Program-made: the position numbers and the translations under genes
In this document: positions 48,300 through 57,445 of the stretch, piece after piece
How the letters are laid out: each line of letters begins with the position of its first letter
Numbering within the stretch: position 1 is the stretch's first letter
Assembly: GCF_900105345.1 (NCBI RefSeq)
Contig: NZ_FNSN01000003.1
Coordinates: 620,001 to 684,000, forward strand
Source: Arthrobacter woluwensis
GTDB lineage: Bacteria; Actinomycetota; Actinomycetes; Actinomycetales; Micrococcaceae
Direction of reading: 5' to 3'
DNA: 64,000 nucleotides
Notes under the pieces: generated by a model
What the model was told of the DNA's origin: nothing
The model's input: the letters and a program-made list of their open reading frames with translations, nothing else
Databases searched by the model: none

Positions 48300-48965
48300 A
48301 TGGCACAGACGAGGAAGAACCGCCCCGCCGCACCCCGGGCCGCGGCGCCGGATCTGCCCGCTCACCTCGGCGAGGTGGACGGGCTGCGGCGCTATGACGA
48401 GGTCTCGGAGAGCGCCGTGCTCGGGCTGTCCGGCGACGTCGACGCATCCCACGCCCACCTCAGCGAATGCGTGATCCGGGACGCCCACCTGGACCGCTTG
48501 GACCTCACCGGCGCCACCCTGACGGACCTCGACGTCGAGGACCTGCAGGTCACCGAACTCGTGCTCCGGAACGCCCGGCTCCGCCGCGTGCGGATCAGCG
48601 GCGGCAGGATCGGCACGCTGGACCTCTCGGGCACGGAGATGGACAGCCTCGAACTGCGGGACGTCCGGATCGACTACCTGGGCCTGAACGGCGCCGAGGG
48701 CAATGACATGGTGGTGGCCGGCTGCCGGCTCCGCACCCTCGACGTGCCGCTGGCGAAGCTCAAGCGCGTCGCGTTCCGGGACAGCAGCGCCGAGGACGTG
48801 GACAGCCGCGACCTCGACGCCACCGACGTCGACCTCCGCGGCCTGGACGCCCGGGTCTTCACGTCGGTGACCGGCCTCCGCGGCGCCACCCTGACGGAGT
48901 CCCAGGTGCGGGAGCTCGCCGTGCAGATGGCGCTCCAGGCCGGGATCGACGTGAAAGAGGGCTGA
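48300..48965 (+). CDS. Pentapeptide-repeat protein
   Basis: The 221-residue protein has runs of five-residue periodicity with Leu/Val/Ile at the central position and Asp/Ser/Thr/Arg around it (AHLDR-LDLTG-ATLTD-LDVED, NARLR-RVRIS-GGRIG-TLDLS). Such repeats fold into a square right-handed beta helix; Qnr and MfpA of this shape mimic B-DNA and protect gyrase. Repeats here are imperfect, so this function is only possible. TAGGCT ends seven bases before ATG 48300, favouring it over ATG 48279. It is divergent from the SNF2 gene. Confidence 0.8.
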   Translation: MAQTRKNRPAAPRAAAPDLPAHLGEVDGLRRYDEVSESAVLGLSGDVDASHAHLSECVIRDAHLDRLDLTGATLTDLDVEDLQVTELVLRNARLRRVRISGGRIGTLDLSGTEMDSLELRDVRIDYLGLNGAEGNDMVVAGCRLRTLDVPLAKLKRVAFRDSSAEDVDSRDLDATDVDLRGLDARVFTSVTGLRGATLTESQVRELAVQMALQAGIDVKEG

Positions 48966-49080
48966 GCGCCCGGCTCAGTTCACCCAAGGTTCACCCGCCC
49001 GTGACCCGGGACCTCCGGTCACTCCCAGGGACGGCGCGTACGGTCGAAGTGTCCCGTGGACTTCTCGAGTGAGGATCAGC

Positions 49081-49950
49081 ATGACCAGCAAGCAGCTCCC
49101 CGTCGTCCTTTTCAAGGAAAGCCTTGAAGCCGGCCCCGATGAAGTGGTGGACGGCAACGTCACCGTGGTCAACGCCATGTACCAGGAGCTCCTGGGCCAG
49201 GACGAGATCGCCGAGGACGCCCTCCGCAGCTACTACGTGGACTTCTACCTGACCCAGGCCCTGGGCGGCGGCTTCGCGCAGTACGTCTTCACGGCCACGG
49301 ACCGTGAAGAGATCGACGCCTACGTCCGTGGCGGGCTGGAGGCCATGGGCGCCAAGGCTCACCTGGACCTATTCAACCGCACCGACGCGGCCTTCGAAGC
49401 CCTCAGTGAGGACGAGGTCGACGCCTATCTGGACGGCGACGCCGAGGATGAGGACAGCGAAGTCAGCGACGCCGTCCTGGCCCAGGAGGAGCTCGACAAC
49501 GAGTTCGAAGCGCTCCTGGAGACCGAGGACCTCATGGAGCTCAACGCCGCCTGGCTGCGCAGCCTCGAGGGCCTGCTGGTGGTGGACGAGGACGGCCTGG
49601 ACGCCGTGATCGACGAACGCCTCGCCACCGTCGAGGACCTCGAGGAGCGCCGCGCTCAGGCCGAGGCCGCCTCCTTGGAGGACATGCCCGACTTCGAGAT
49701 CATCATCCGCGAACTGTGCGACGTCGCCGAGGTGGAACTGGAGAAGATCACCCTCGGAGACCCCAACTTCGTCTACGAGGCCGAGACCGTGGTGGCCTGG
49801 CACTTCCTGGCCGACGGTGAGGAGTACATCATGGTGGAGCTCGAGGACGAGGCCCTCATGCTGCGGCCGGAGTCGCTCGAGGTCGTGGCCGCGGTCGAGA
49901 TCGAGGAGATCGACGACGACGAGCTGGAACCCGCCGGCGCCGAGGTGTAA
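49081..49950 (+). CDS. DMP19/DUF4375-like highly acidic protein
   Basis: The 289-residue protein contains YYVDFYLTQALGGGFAQYVF near residues 50-70, resembling the DMP19 (DUF4375) core, whose founder in Neisseria mimics DNA. The middle and end are extremely rich in Asp and Glu (YLDGDAEDEDSEVSD; EIEEIDDDELEPAG), as expected of a DNA mimic but also of other proteins. It has about 120 residues more than DMP19. GAGGAT lies 7 bases before the ATG. The family assignment rests on one motif, so is moderate. Confidence 0.6.
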   Translation: MTSKQLPVVLFKESLEAGPDEVVDGNVTVVNAMYQELLGQDEIAEDALRSYYVDFYLTQALGGGFAQYVFTATDREEIDAYVRGGLEAMGAKAHLDLFNRTDAAFEALSEDEVDAYLDGDAEDEDSEVSDAVLAQEELDNEFEALLETEDLMELNAAWLRSLEGLLVVDEDGLDAVIDERLATVEDLEERRAQAEAASLEDMPDFEIIIRELCDVAEVELEKITLGDPNFVYEAETVVAWHFLADGEEYIMVELEDEALMLRPESLEVVAAVEIEEIDDDELEPAGAEV

Positions 49951-49957
49951 GCGGGAG

Positions 49958-50114
49958 GCCGGGGCACTGACGGACATGCTCTGCTTGCTATCCCCGTGCC
50001 CTGCGGGTCGCTTGCGCTCGGGTCGGGGCACGGGGCCCCTTGACGCAAGCCGCCGCATCTCAGTGCCCCGGCGCCCTGACGCGCGACGACGGCGGGTTCC
50101 CCTCGCCGTCGTCG
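49958..50114. terminator. Nested hairpins between convergent genes
   Basis: A 13-bp perfect outer stem (49958-49970 with 50060-50072) encloses a 10-bp stem (49992-50001 with 50026-50035). A separate perfect 11-bp hairpin (50084-50094 with 50104-50114) follows. Confidence 0.65.
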
Positions 50115-50133
50115 TGGGTTGAAGGGGTGGGCG

Positions 50134-50475
50134 TCAGCCCGCTGCCGTGCAGATCAGGGATGCGAGGGTTGCTTCGGTGTCCGCGTCGAGGGACGTGATG
50201 TTCCAGACGATCGGGTGCATTGCCGCGCCCTCCTGGAAGGCCGGGTTCACGGATTCGCCGAAGCCGAAGGCGAGGTAGTCCTTGCCGGTCTTGATGTAGC
50301 AGATGTCCTCGCCGTTCCGGACGTAGAACGGGAGGCCCCAGCGGACCACCGGTTCCAGGGACGGGGCGTTCTCGCGGATGATGGCGTGCAGGCGCTCGCC
50401 GAGTTCCGCGTACGGGGCGGGGGCTTCCCGGAGTTTGGCGAGTGCGGCGTCGTCGCCCTTCTTGCTGAACAGCAT
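50134..50475 (-). CDS. DUF1801 (YdhG-like) protein
   Basis: The 113-residue protein shows the DUF1801 pattern RLHAIIRENAPSLEPVVRWGLPFYVRNGEDICYIKTGKDYLAFGF, a small fold related to frataxin. Role unknown; some members affect iron-sulphur chemistry. It converges on the DMP19-like gene. Confidence 0.8.
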   Translation of the reverse strand: MLFSKKGDDAALAKLREAPAPYAELGERLHAIIRENAPSLEPVVRWGLPFYVRNGEDICYIKTGKDYLAFGFGESVNPAFQEGAAMHPIVWNITSLDADTEATLASLICTAAG

Positions 50476-50648
50476 GGTGGAGCCTCCATCACAAGGTGCA
50501 TCGGATCTGAGGTGCGGCCGGGCTGGCGGCCGGTTTCCAGCCTACGGCGGCGGGGCGGGTGTGTGAACCTCGCGACATAGTGACCCACGCTATGGGCGGC
50601 CGGGAACCGCGGTGAAAAGATGGGGGTGGAACAACCCTCAGGAGCGCC

Positions 50649-52754
50649 ATGTTCACAGGAATCTACGTCACCGCCACCTCCACGGGATCGGGCAAATCCG
50701 TGGTGGCCCTCGGCCTGGCCGAGGCCCTCTACCGCCGGGCGGGACGGATCGGGTACTTCCGGCCCGTGGTCCCCGGCGACACCCCGGACCACGACCCCAT
50801 GGTCGAGCTGATCCGCACGCGTTACCACCTGGATCCCGCCGTGTGCCGTGCCGGTCTCACGCTCAAGGAGGCCCGCCGCCTGGTGGCCGAGGGACGCCGC
50901 GAGGAGATCAGCACCCGCTGCGTGCAGGTCTTCAGCGAAGTGTCCGCCCTGTGCGATGTGGTGATCGTGGAAGGTTCCGACCTCTCCGGCGCCGATTCCG
51001 CCGTCGAGTTCGACCTCAACGCCCAGCTGGCGAAGGACCTCGGCTGTCCCGTCGTGGCCGTGGTGAGCGGCAAGGACCTCAAGTCGGAGGAGATCGCGGA
51101 CGCGGTGGACGTGGTCCGCGCCGAGCTCTCCGCCGTGCATGCCGACCTCCTCATGGTGATGGTCAACCGCGCGGATCCGGACCACGTGGACGAGGTGCGG
51201 GCCGCTATCCGTCCCGGTGACCTGAAGCGCCCCGTCTACGTCCTGGAGGAACGGCCCGAGATGGCCCGTCCCACCACCGGCGAGATCTCCGCGGCCCTGG
51301 GCCTCCAACTGCTCGCGGGCACCGCGGACATGGAGCGTGAAGTGGCCGGGGTCAAGGTGGCCGCCATGAGCCTCGGCAACTTCATCGGCGCCCTGGAGCC
51401 CGGCGATCTGGTGATCGCCCCCGGAGACCGGGCCGACATCCTGGCCGGCGTGCTCGCCTCCACGCAATCGCCCGACTTCCCGGTGCCGTCCGGCGTCGTC
51501 CTCAGCGGCGGCCTCATGCCGGACCCGCACATCCTGCCGCTGCTGGCAGGCGCCCCGTTCCCGTTCTTCGCCCACCCCGAGGACACGTATCACACGGCCA
51601 CGGCCGTCTCCGGGGTGCGCAGCGAAATCTCGACGGGCAACAGTCGCAAGGTGGCGTCGGCCCTGGGCGAGTGGTCCCGCCAGGTGGACGAGGACGAGAT
51701 CTTCGAACGCTTCAACCTGAGCCGACCGGCGTCGATGACCCCCCTGCGGTTCCTCCACGAACTGATCGGCCGCGCCCAGGCGGACCGCCGCCACGTGGTG
51801 CTGCCCGAGGGCACGGACCTCAGGATCCTGCGGGCCGCCGAGATCCTGCGCCGCCGCGACGTCTGCGAGCTGACCATCCTCGGCAATGAGGCCGCGGTCC
51901 GGGAACTGGCCGCCGCACACGGCGTCTCCCTGGACGGCATCACCCTGGTGGACCCGGCCACGAGCGAACTGCGCCAGCGGTTCGCCGAGGAGTACGCCCG
52001 GCTCCGCGCCCACAAGGGCGTCGATCTCGCCAAGGCCCTCGAGACCATGCTCGACGTCAGCTACTTCGGCACCATGATGGTGCAGCTGGGCATCGTGGAC
52101 GGCATGGTCTCCGGCGCCGCGCACACCACCGCCCACACCATCCGTCCCGCGCTGGAGTTCGTGAAGACCCGGCCGGGCGTGGCGATCGTGTCCTCCGTGT
52201 TCCTCATGCTCATGCAGGACCGCGTGCTCGCCTATGGAGACTGCGCTGTGAACCCGGAGCCCACGGCCGAACAGCTCGCGGACATCGCGCTGGCCTCGGC
52301 CGAGACGGCCCGGCAGTTCGGGGTGGACCCGCGCGTGGCGATGCTCAGCTACTCCACCGGCGGCTCCGGTACCGGCGCGACCGTGGACAAGGTGCGGGCC
52401 GCGACGGAACTGGTGCGGGAGCGCAAGCCTGACCTCGCCGTCGAAGGCCCCATCCAGTACGACGCCGCCGTGGACGCCGCGATCGCCGCGGCCAAGCTGC
52501 CGGGATCGGACGTGGCCGGTCAGGCGACCGTGTTCATCTTCCCGGACCTCAACACCGGAAACAACACGTACAAGGCCGTGCAGCAGTCCTCCGGCGCGGT
52601 CGCCGTCGGGCCGGTGCTGCAGGGCCTGAACAAGCCCGTCAACGACCTCTCGCGGGGCTGCACGGTGGAGGACATCGTCAACACCGTGGCCATCACCGCC
52701 GTCCAGGCCCAGAGCGTCGCCGCGCCGTCGCCCGCCGCATCCCAGGAGAACTGA
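50649..52754 (+). CDS. pta: Phosphate acetyltransferase (long form with DRTGG domain)
   Basis: The 701-residue enzyme interconverts acetyl-CoA and acetyl phosphate. Three parts are visible: an N-terminal BioD-like P-loop domain (TSTGSGKSVVALGL near residue 10-23), a DRTGG domain (about 210-325), and the catalytic PTA domain (about 365-695) with PEGTDLRIL, SYSTGGSGTGATVDKV and FIFPDLNTGN. Length fits E. coli Pta (714). AGGAGCGCC precedes the ATG. Its stop abuts the ackA start with no gap. Confidence 0.96.
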   Translation: MFTGIYVTATSTGSGKSVVALGLAEALYRRAGRIGYFRPVVPGDTPDHDPMVELIRTRYHLDPAVCRAGLTLKEARRLVAEGRREEISTRCVQVFSEVSALCDVVIVEGSDLSGADSAVEFDLNAQLAKDLGCPVVAVVSGKDLKSEEIADAVDVVRAELSAVHADLLMVMVNRADPDHVDEVRAAIRPGDLKRPVYVLEERPEMARPTTGEISAALGLQLLAGTADMEREVAGVKVAAMSLGNFIGALEPGDLVIAPGDRADILAGVLASTQSPDFPVPSGVVLSGGLMPDPHILPLLAGAPFPFFAHPEDTYHTATAVSGVRSEISTGNSRKVASALGEWSRQVDEDEIFERFNLSRPASMTPLRFLHELIGRAQADRRHVVLPEGTDLRILRAAEILRRRDVCELTILGNEAAVRELAAAHGVSLDGITLVDPATSELRQRFAEEYARLRAHKGVDLAKALETMLDVSYFGTMMVQLGIVDGMVSGAAHTTAHTIRPALEFVKTRPGVAIVSSVFLMLMQDRVLAYGDCAVNPEPTAEQLADIALASAETARQFGVDPRVAMLSYSTGGSGTGATVDKVRAATELVRERKPDLAVEGPIQYDAAVDAAIAAAKLPGSDVAGQATVFIFPDLNTGNNTYKAVQQSSGAVAVGPVLQGLNKPVNDLSRGCTVEDIVNTVAITAVQAQSVAAPSPAASQEN

Positions 52755-53930
52755 ATGCTCATCCTCGTCATCAACTCCGGCTCCTCATCCCTGAAGTACC
52801 AGGTGCGCGACGTCGACGCGGGGGAGGTGCTGCTGGAGGGCCTCGTGGAGCGGATCGGGCAGCCCGACGGCGACGCCCCGGCCGCGGTCCCGGACCATGG
52901 CGCGGCCCTGGAGATCGTGGCGGCCCGCCTGCACGAGGTCCTGGGCGACCGGCAGGTGGACGCCGTCGGACACCGTGTGGTGCACGGCGGCGAGCGGTTC
53001 GCCGAGCCGGTCCTGATCAACAACGAGGTCACGCGGGCCATCGAGCGGCTCAACCCGCTGGCCCCGCTGCACAATCCCGCCGCCGTGCTCGGCATCCGTG
53101 CCATCACCGAGAAGTGGCCGCAGCTGCCGCAGGTGGCCGTGTTCGACACCGCCTACCACCGCACCCTGCCGGAGAAGGCCTGGCGCTACGCTGTGCCGGA
53201 CTGGCTCTACACGCGCCACGGCATCCGCCGCTACGGCTTCCACGGCACGAGCCACCAGTACGTCGCGGCCCGTGCGGCCGCGCTGCTGGGCGAGGCGCCG
53301 GACGAGTTCAACGGCGTCATCCTGCACCTTGGCAACGGAGCCTCCGCGACGGCGGTCAAGGGCGGGGCCTCGGTGGACACGTCCATGGGCTTCACCCCGC
53401 TCGAAGGCCTCGTGATGGGCACCCGTTCCGGCGACATCGACCCCTCCATCCTCGTGTTCCTCGGACGCCAGGGCCTGGACGCGGACGCGCTGGACGATCT
53501 CCTCAACCGCGAATCGGGGCTCCTGGGCCTGGGCGGCTCGAACGACATGCGGACGCTGGTGGACGCCGCCGAAGCCGTGGGCAACGACGACGGGACCTCC
53601 TCCGGTGCCGACCCCCTGCGCGCGCGGCGGGCGCTCGAGGTGGCCGCCTACCGTCTGGCGAAGTACGTGGGCGCGTACCACGTGGCCGTTGGCGGGGCGC
53701 AGGCGATCGTGTTCACGGCCGGGATCGGGGAGAACTCCTCGCCGTTCCGCGCGCTGGTCTGTGAGCAGCTCGGGGCCCTGGGGGTCGAGCTCGACCCGGA
53801 GCTCAACGCCGTGCGCTCCAAGGAGCCGCGGTTCATCTCCACTGAGGCGTCGCGGATCCCGGTGCTCGTGATCCCCACGAACGAGGAGCAGGCGATCGCC
53901 GAGGCCACGGCGGAGGTCGTCGCGGGCTGA
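52755..53930 (+). CDS. ackA: Acetate kinase
   Basis: The 391-residue enzyme converts acetyl phosphate and ADP to acetate and ATP. It begins LILVINSGSSSLKYQV and has GHRVVHGG, TSHQYVAARAA, HLGNGASATAVKGGASVDTSMG and FTAGIGENS, all in the standard order. Start ATG at 52755 directly follows the pta stop, so the two steps of overflow acetate metabolism are translated together. Confidence 0.97.
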   Translation: MLILVINSGSSSLKYQVRDVDAGEVLLEGLVERIGQPDGDAPAAVPDHGAALEIVAARLHEVLGDRQVDAVGHRVVHGGERFAEPVLINNEVTRAIERLNPLAPLHNPAAVLGIRAITEKWPQLPQVAVFDTAYHRTLPEKAWRYAVPDWLYTRHGIRRYGFHGTSHQYVAARAAALLGEAPDEFNGVILHLGNGASATAVKGGASVDTSMGFTPLEGLVMGTRSGDIDPSILVFLGRQGLDADALDDLLNRESGLLGLGGSNDMRTLVDAAEAVGNDDGTSSGADPLRARRALEVAAYRLAKYVGAYHVAVGGAQAIVFTAGIGENSSPFRALVCEQLGALGVELDPELNAVRSKEPRFISTEASRIPVLVIPTNEEQAIAEATAEVVAG

Positions 53931-53945
53931 CGCCCTTTTTCTGCC

Positions 53946-54011
53946 GAGTTCGGGGGTTCGTTCCGAAACCGGGGCCTGGAGGCACCGCTCCCGGAACGAA
54001 CCCCCGAACTC
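53946..54011. terminator. Bidirectional hairpin between ackA and the HrtA-like gene
   Basis: Perfect 20-bp arms (53946-53965 and 53992-54011) with four more outer pairs interrupted by one mismatch; the 26-base loop is itself G/C-rich. Lies between convergent genes. Confidence 0.75.
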
Positions 54012-54034
54012 AGCGGAAGGTCAGCCGGGGCGGC

Positions 54035-54736
54035 TCAGACCAAGGCGGCTTCGCTGAGCTTCCCGTCGCGCATGTGGGCCTCGCGGTCGCAGAGCTCGAC
54101 GAACTCCAGATCGTGCGTGACCATGACCGTCGCGGTGCCGAACTCGTGCGTGATCCGGGCCAGCAGCTCGACCACGGCGCGGCTGCGCTCCTCGTCCAGC
54201 GCCGCCGTCGGCTCGTCCACCAGGAGCACGCTCGGCTCGCCCATGAGTGCCCGGGCGATGTTCACCCGCTGCCGCTGCCCGCCGGACAGCTGATGCGGAC
54301 GCTTGTCCTCCTGCCCTTCCAGCCCGACGGCGGCGAGCAGCCGGCGCGCCCGCCGCTCCGCCGTCGCGCGGGCGGCCTTCCCTCCGAAGCCGCGGACATG
54401 CTGCGTCACGAGCAGCTGTTCGACGGCGGTCAGCGACGGCAGCAGATTCGGCTGCTGGAAGATGATGCCCAGCTTCTCGCGTCGCAGGGCCGCCTGCTCC
54501 TTCCGGCCCAGCGCCTGGACTTCGCGGCCGTCCACCAGGATCCGCCCGGCCGTCGGCTTCACGAGTGTGGCGGCGACAGCCAGCAGGGTGGACTTCCCGG
54601 AGCCGGACGGGCCGGTCAGAGCGAGGAATTCCCCCTGACGCACGGTGAGCGATGCCTGGTCGAGGGCGGTGATGGTGCCGGCGCCGTCGGGGTAGTCGAC
54701 GGTGACGGATTCGAGCTGCAGTGCGGGCGTGTTCAT
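54035..54736 (-). CDS. hrtA: HrtA-like ABC ATPase (LolD/MacB class)
   Basis: The 233-residue protein has Walker A GPSGSGKST (42-50), signature LSGGQRQRVNIARAL, Walker B VLLVDEPTAALD and H-loop VMVTHD. It lies directly downstream of an FtsX-type permease gene, in the arrangement of the haem exporter HrtBA. The gene name is by analogy with corynebacteria and depends on the context of four genes. Confidence 0.75.
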   Translation of the reverse strand: MNTPALQLESVTVDYPDGAGTITALDQASLTVRQGEFLALTGPSGSGKSTLLAVAATLVKPTAGRILVDGREVQALGRKEQAALRREKLGIIFQQPNLLPSLTAVEQLLVTQHVRGFGGKAARATAERRARRLLAAVGLEGQEDKRPHQLSGGQRQRVNIARALMGEPSVLLVDEPTAALDEERSRAVVELLARITHEFGTATVMVTHDLEFVELCDREAHMRDGKLSEAALV

Positions 54737-54779
54737 GAGGTCCTCCTGGTGATGACGACGGGGGTGTGGGCGGGCCGGC

Positions 54780-55868
54780 TCAGCTGCCGCCGAGTGCGAG
54801 CAGCGGATCCACGCGGGTGACCTTGCGGACGGCGAGGGCGGATCCCGCGAGGCCCAGCAGCACGATGCCGACCACGGGACCGGCGATGGTCAGCGGCCCC
54901 AGGACGAACGGCGCGGCCTGCCCGGCGAACCAGCCGCCCAGCCCGCCGATCACGGCGCCCAGGACGGTGCCGCTCAGCAGCACGATCAGGGCCTGCGCGA
55001 GGGCGTCCTTGAAGACGTAGCCCTGCGTCGCGCCGAGGGCCTTGAGGACGGCGATGTCCCGGGTGCGCTGCACGGTCCAGATGCTCAGGAACGCGCCGAC
55101 CACCAGGGCGGAGATGCCATAGAGGAACCCCTGGATGAGGAGCAGCGAGCCGTTCTCGCTCTTGAAGGACTCGAGCGCCTGGAAGCTCGCGGTGCGCTCC
55201 GCGCTGACGGTGCCGTTCCGGCTGTCCGCGCGATCCGCGGCCGTGGCGTCCGCGCCGGGCGCCACCAGGACGGTGGCCTCGCGGCCCCGGTTCATCTGCT
55301 GCCAGTCGCCCAGGCCCACCCAGGCGACGGCGAGATGCGAGTACCACTGGTCCGGGACGACGGCCTTCACCCTGAGATCCGTGCCGTTGCTGTTCAGGAC
55401 GCCGCCGTCGGACAGGTTCAGCGCCGAGGCGAGGGACTCGCTGAGCACGATCTCGCCCTTGCCGGGCGTCACGGGTGCCAGGGCAGTGCCGCCGACGCCG
55501 TCCGATCCGAAGAACGCCGCGTTGGTGGTGCGGCCGCCGTCGGGGGTGGACGCCGCCGTGCCGGTCCGCAGTTTGCCCTGCGAGATGCCGAGCGGGACGG
55601 CCGTGACGCCGGCGTCCCGGGACCAGGCCGCGGCCTGCTCGGGGGTGACCTCGGAATCCGCGTAGCTCGCCTTCGCCGCGGTGCCCTGCGGCGCCCCGAA
55701 GACCACGCGGCCGGCGGGCAGGGCGCCGATCGCGGAGGTGGACTGGTGCGCCAGGCCGGCGGTGAGGCCGGAGAGCATGACGAGCAGGACGGTGATGAGC
55801 GCGACCACTCCGCCCATGAGGGCGAAACGGCCCTTGCTGAAGCGAAGGTCGCGGAGGGCGAGGAACAT
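54780..55868 (-). CDS. hrtB: HrtB-like FtsX-type ABC permease
   Basis: The 362-residue protein starts MFLALRDLRFSKGRF, has one N-terminal helix, an extracellular domain (about 45-230) and three C-terminal helices (KALGATQGYVF between them), the MacB/FtsX topology seen in HrtB, which removes toxic haem from the membrane. CAGGAGACCCCACC precedes the ATG. It is divergent from a two-component system whose genes lie 188 bases away, as with corynebacterial chrSA-hrtBA. A different hydrophobic substrate, such as an antimicrobial, is possible. Confidence 0.72.
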   Translation of the reverse strand: MFLALRDLRFSKGRFALMGGVVALITVLLVMLSGLTAGLAHQSTSAIGALPAGRVVFGAPQGTAAKASYADSEVTPEQAAAWSRDAGVTAVPLGISQGKLRTGTAASTPDGGRTTNAAFFGSDGVGGTALAPVTPGKGEIVLSESLASALNLSDGGVLNSNGTDLRVKAVVPDQWYSHLAVAWVGLGDWQQMNRGREATVLVAPGADATAADRADSRNGTVSAERTASFQALESFKSENGSLLLIQGFLYGISALVVGAFLSIWTVQRTRDIAVLKALGATQGYVFKDALAQALIVLLSGTVLGAVIGGLGGWFAGQAAPFVLGPLTIAGPVVGIVLLGLAGSALAVRKVTRVDPLLALGGS

Positions 55869-55947
55869 GGTGGGGTCTCCTGGAATGCCGGGGTTTCTGG
55901 CGTATCTCCAGCCTCCCGCGGAGCGAGCGCGCGCACATCGGCGGGGT

Positions 55948-56000
55948 GGTTGAACCGGGCGCTCGCTGTGGTTGAGCGCCGAATCAACCGAAAGGTTGAT
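55948..56000. promoter_or_regulatory. GGTTGA repeats in the hrtB/chrS intergenic gap
   Basis: ATCAACC-GAAA-GGTTGAT (55983-56000) is a perfect inverted repeat. GGTTGA also occurs at 55948-55953 and 55970-55975, so copies start 22 and 24 bases apart, about two DNA turns. They are candidate binding sites for the adjacent response regulator. Confidence 0.5.
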
Positions 56001-56056
56001 GGGGTGCGGCGGCGTCCGGACGGATTCCTGTCGGCGCCCGCCAGTAGGGTGGTGGC

Positions 56057-57445
56057 ATGGGAATCGGGCCCGCACCTCACGGCCACTCCGTCGCCGGTGG
56101 CGGCGCGGGTGCGAGTGCCCTGGACGCTGCCCGGAACCCGGCTCAGGGGACCCAGGTCATCCTGCGGGTTCTGCGGGTGAGCCTGCATCTCGGGTTCGCC
56201 GCACTCCTGCTGCTGGGTGTGGTCCGCTACTCCCTGACGCTCGGGTCCGCGACGCTGGGGTCAGGTGGCCCGGCGCCCGCCTGGAGTCCCGCGGTGGTCT
56301 ACCCGGTGGCGGCGTTGCTCGCGGCGGTCTATCTGGGAGGCACCGCAGCCGAGAAACGTCACGCCCTCGGCGCCAGCCGGCTCGATCCCGCGCCGTACGC
56401 GCGGTGGTGGCTCGCCGTCGTGGTGGTGCTGTGGCTGGTGCTGCTGGTGTTCTCGGCGGATTTCGCGTGGCTCGCGTTCCCTCTCTTCTTCCTGGAGCTG
56501 CACCTGCTGCCACGAGGGGTGGGGCTGCTGGCGGTCGTCTGCACGACGGCGGCGCTGGTCGTGGCGCTGTTCTTGCACGCCGCGCCGGGCTCCTCGAACG
56601 GCGCGCTCGTGATCGGCCCGGGCTTCGGCGCCGCGTTCGCCGTCGTCACGGCGCTCAGTTATCAGGCCCTGTACCGGGAGGCGGAGGAGCAGCGTCGCGT
56701 CGCGGCGGCTCTGCGTGCGGCCCGTTCGGAGCTGGCCGCGAGTCAGCGCGAGGCCGGGGTGCTGTCCGAACGGGCGCGCCTCGCCCGCGAGATCCACGAC
56801 ACCCTGGCGCAGGGTCTCTCCTCGATCGTGCTGATGAGCCGAGCGGCCGGCAGGTCTCTGGACGCCGAGGAGCTGGGCGCGGCCCGCGAGCGGCTGGCCG
56901 TGGTGGAGGAGACGGCGTCGTCGGCCCTGGAGCAGGCACGGGAGTTCGTGCGCTCGCCCGGCGCCTCCGCGAATGCCGCGCTGCCCGAACTGCTCGCTTC
57001 GCTCTGCGCCGACACCGAACGGCAGGCCCGGGCCGCCGGCAGTGGCTTGTCCGTGGCGTTCCGGCTCAGCGGGGAGCCCCGCGACATCCCTGTGGAGCTG
57101 TCTCAGGCGTTGCTCCGGGCTTCTCAGGCGTCGCTCGCGAATGTCCTCCGCCATGCCCGGGCGGACCATGCGGTGCTCACGCTCGGCTTCCTGGAACAGG
57201 AACTGACTTTGGATGTGTTCGACGACGGCGTCGGTTTCCGTCCCGAAGCCCCTGCGTTGGGCGACGGGGTGGGGCTGGGTCTGCTCACGTCCCGCGTCGA
57301 GGCGCTGGGCGGGAGCCTGGTGCTGGAGTCGGCTCCCGGCGAGGGGACCGTGGTGGCGATCAGGGTCCCCTCGGGCCCTGCGCCCGGCGTGGTCCTCGAC
57401 GCACCGGCTGACCACGCACCGACTGACACGGAGGTACTGCCATGA
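56057..57445 (+). CDS. Sensor histidine kinase, NarL-class (ChrS-like)
   Basis: The 462-residue membrane sensor has about six hydrophobic helices (35-215), a HisKA_3 dimerisation helix with REIHDTLAQGLSS (phosphate-accepting His247) and an ATP-binding end with FDDGVGF and GLGLLTSRVEALGG. Six helices and lack of a large outer domain fit intramembrane sensing, as of haem by ChrS. TAGGGT (56045-56050) ends six bases before the ATG, so the mRNA is probably leaderless. Its stop overlaps the regulator start (ATGA). Confidence 0.88.
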   Translation: MGIGPAPHGHSVAGGGAGASALDAARNPAQGTQVILRVLRVSLHLGFAALLLLGVVRYSLTLGSATLGSGGPAPAWSPAVVYPVAALLAAVYLGGTAAEKRHALGASRLDPAPYARWWLAVVVVLWLVLLVFSADFAWLAFPLFFLELHLLPRGVGLLAVVCTTAALVVALFLHAAPGSSNGALVIGPGFGAAFAVVTALSYQALYREAEEQRRVAAALRAARSELAASQREAGVLSERARLAREIHDTLAQGLSSIVLMSRAAGRSLDAEELGAARERLAVVEETASSALEQAREFVRSPGASANAALPELLASLCADTERQARAAGSGLSVAFRLSGEPRDIPVELSQALLRASQASLANVLRHARADHAVLTLGFLEQELTLDVFDDGVGFRPEAPALGDGVGLGLLTSRVEALGGSLVLESAPGEGTVVAIRVPSGPAPGVVLDAPADHAPTDTEVLP

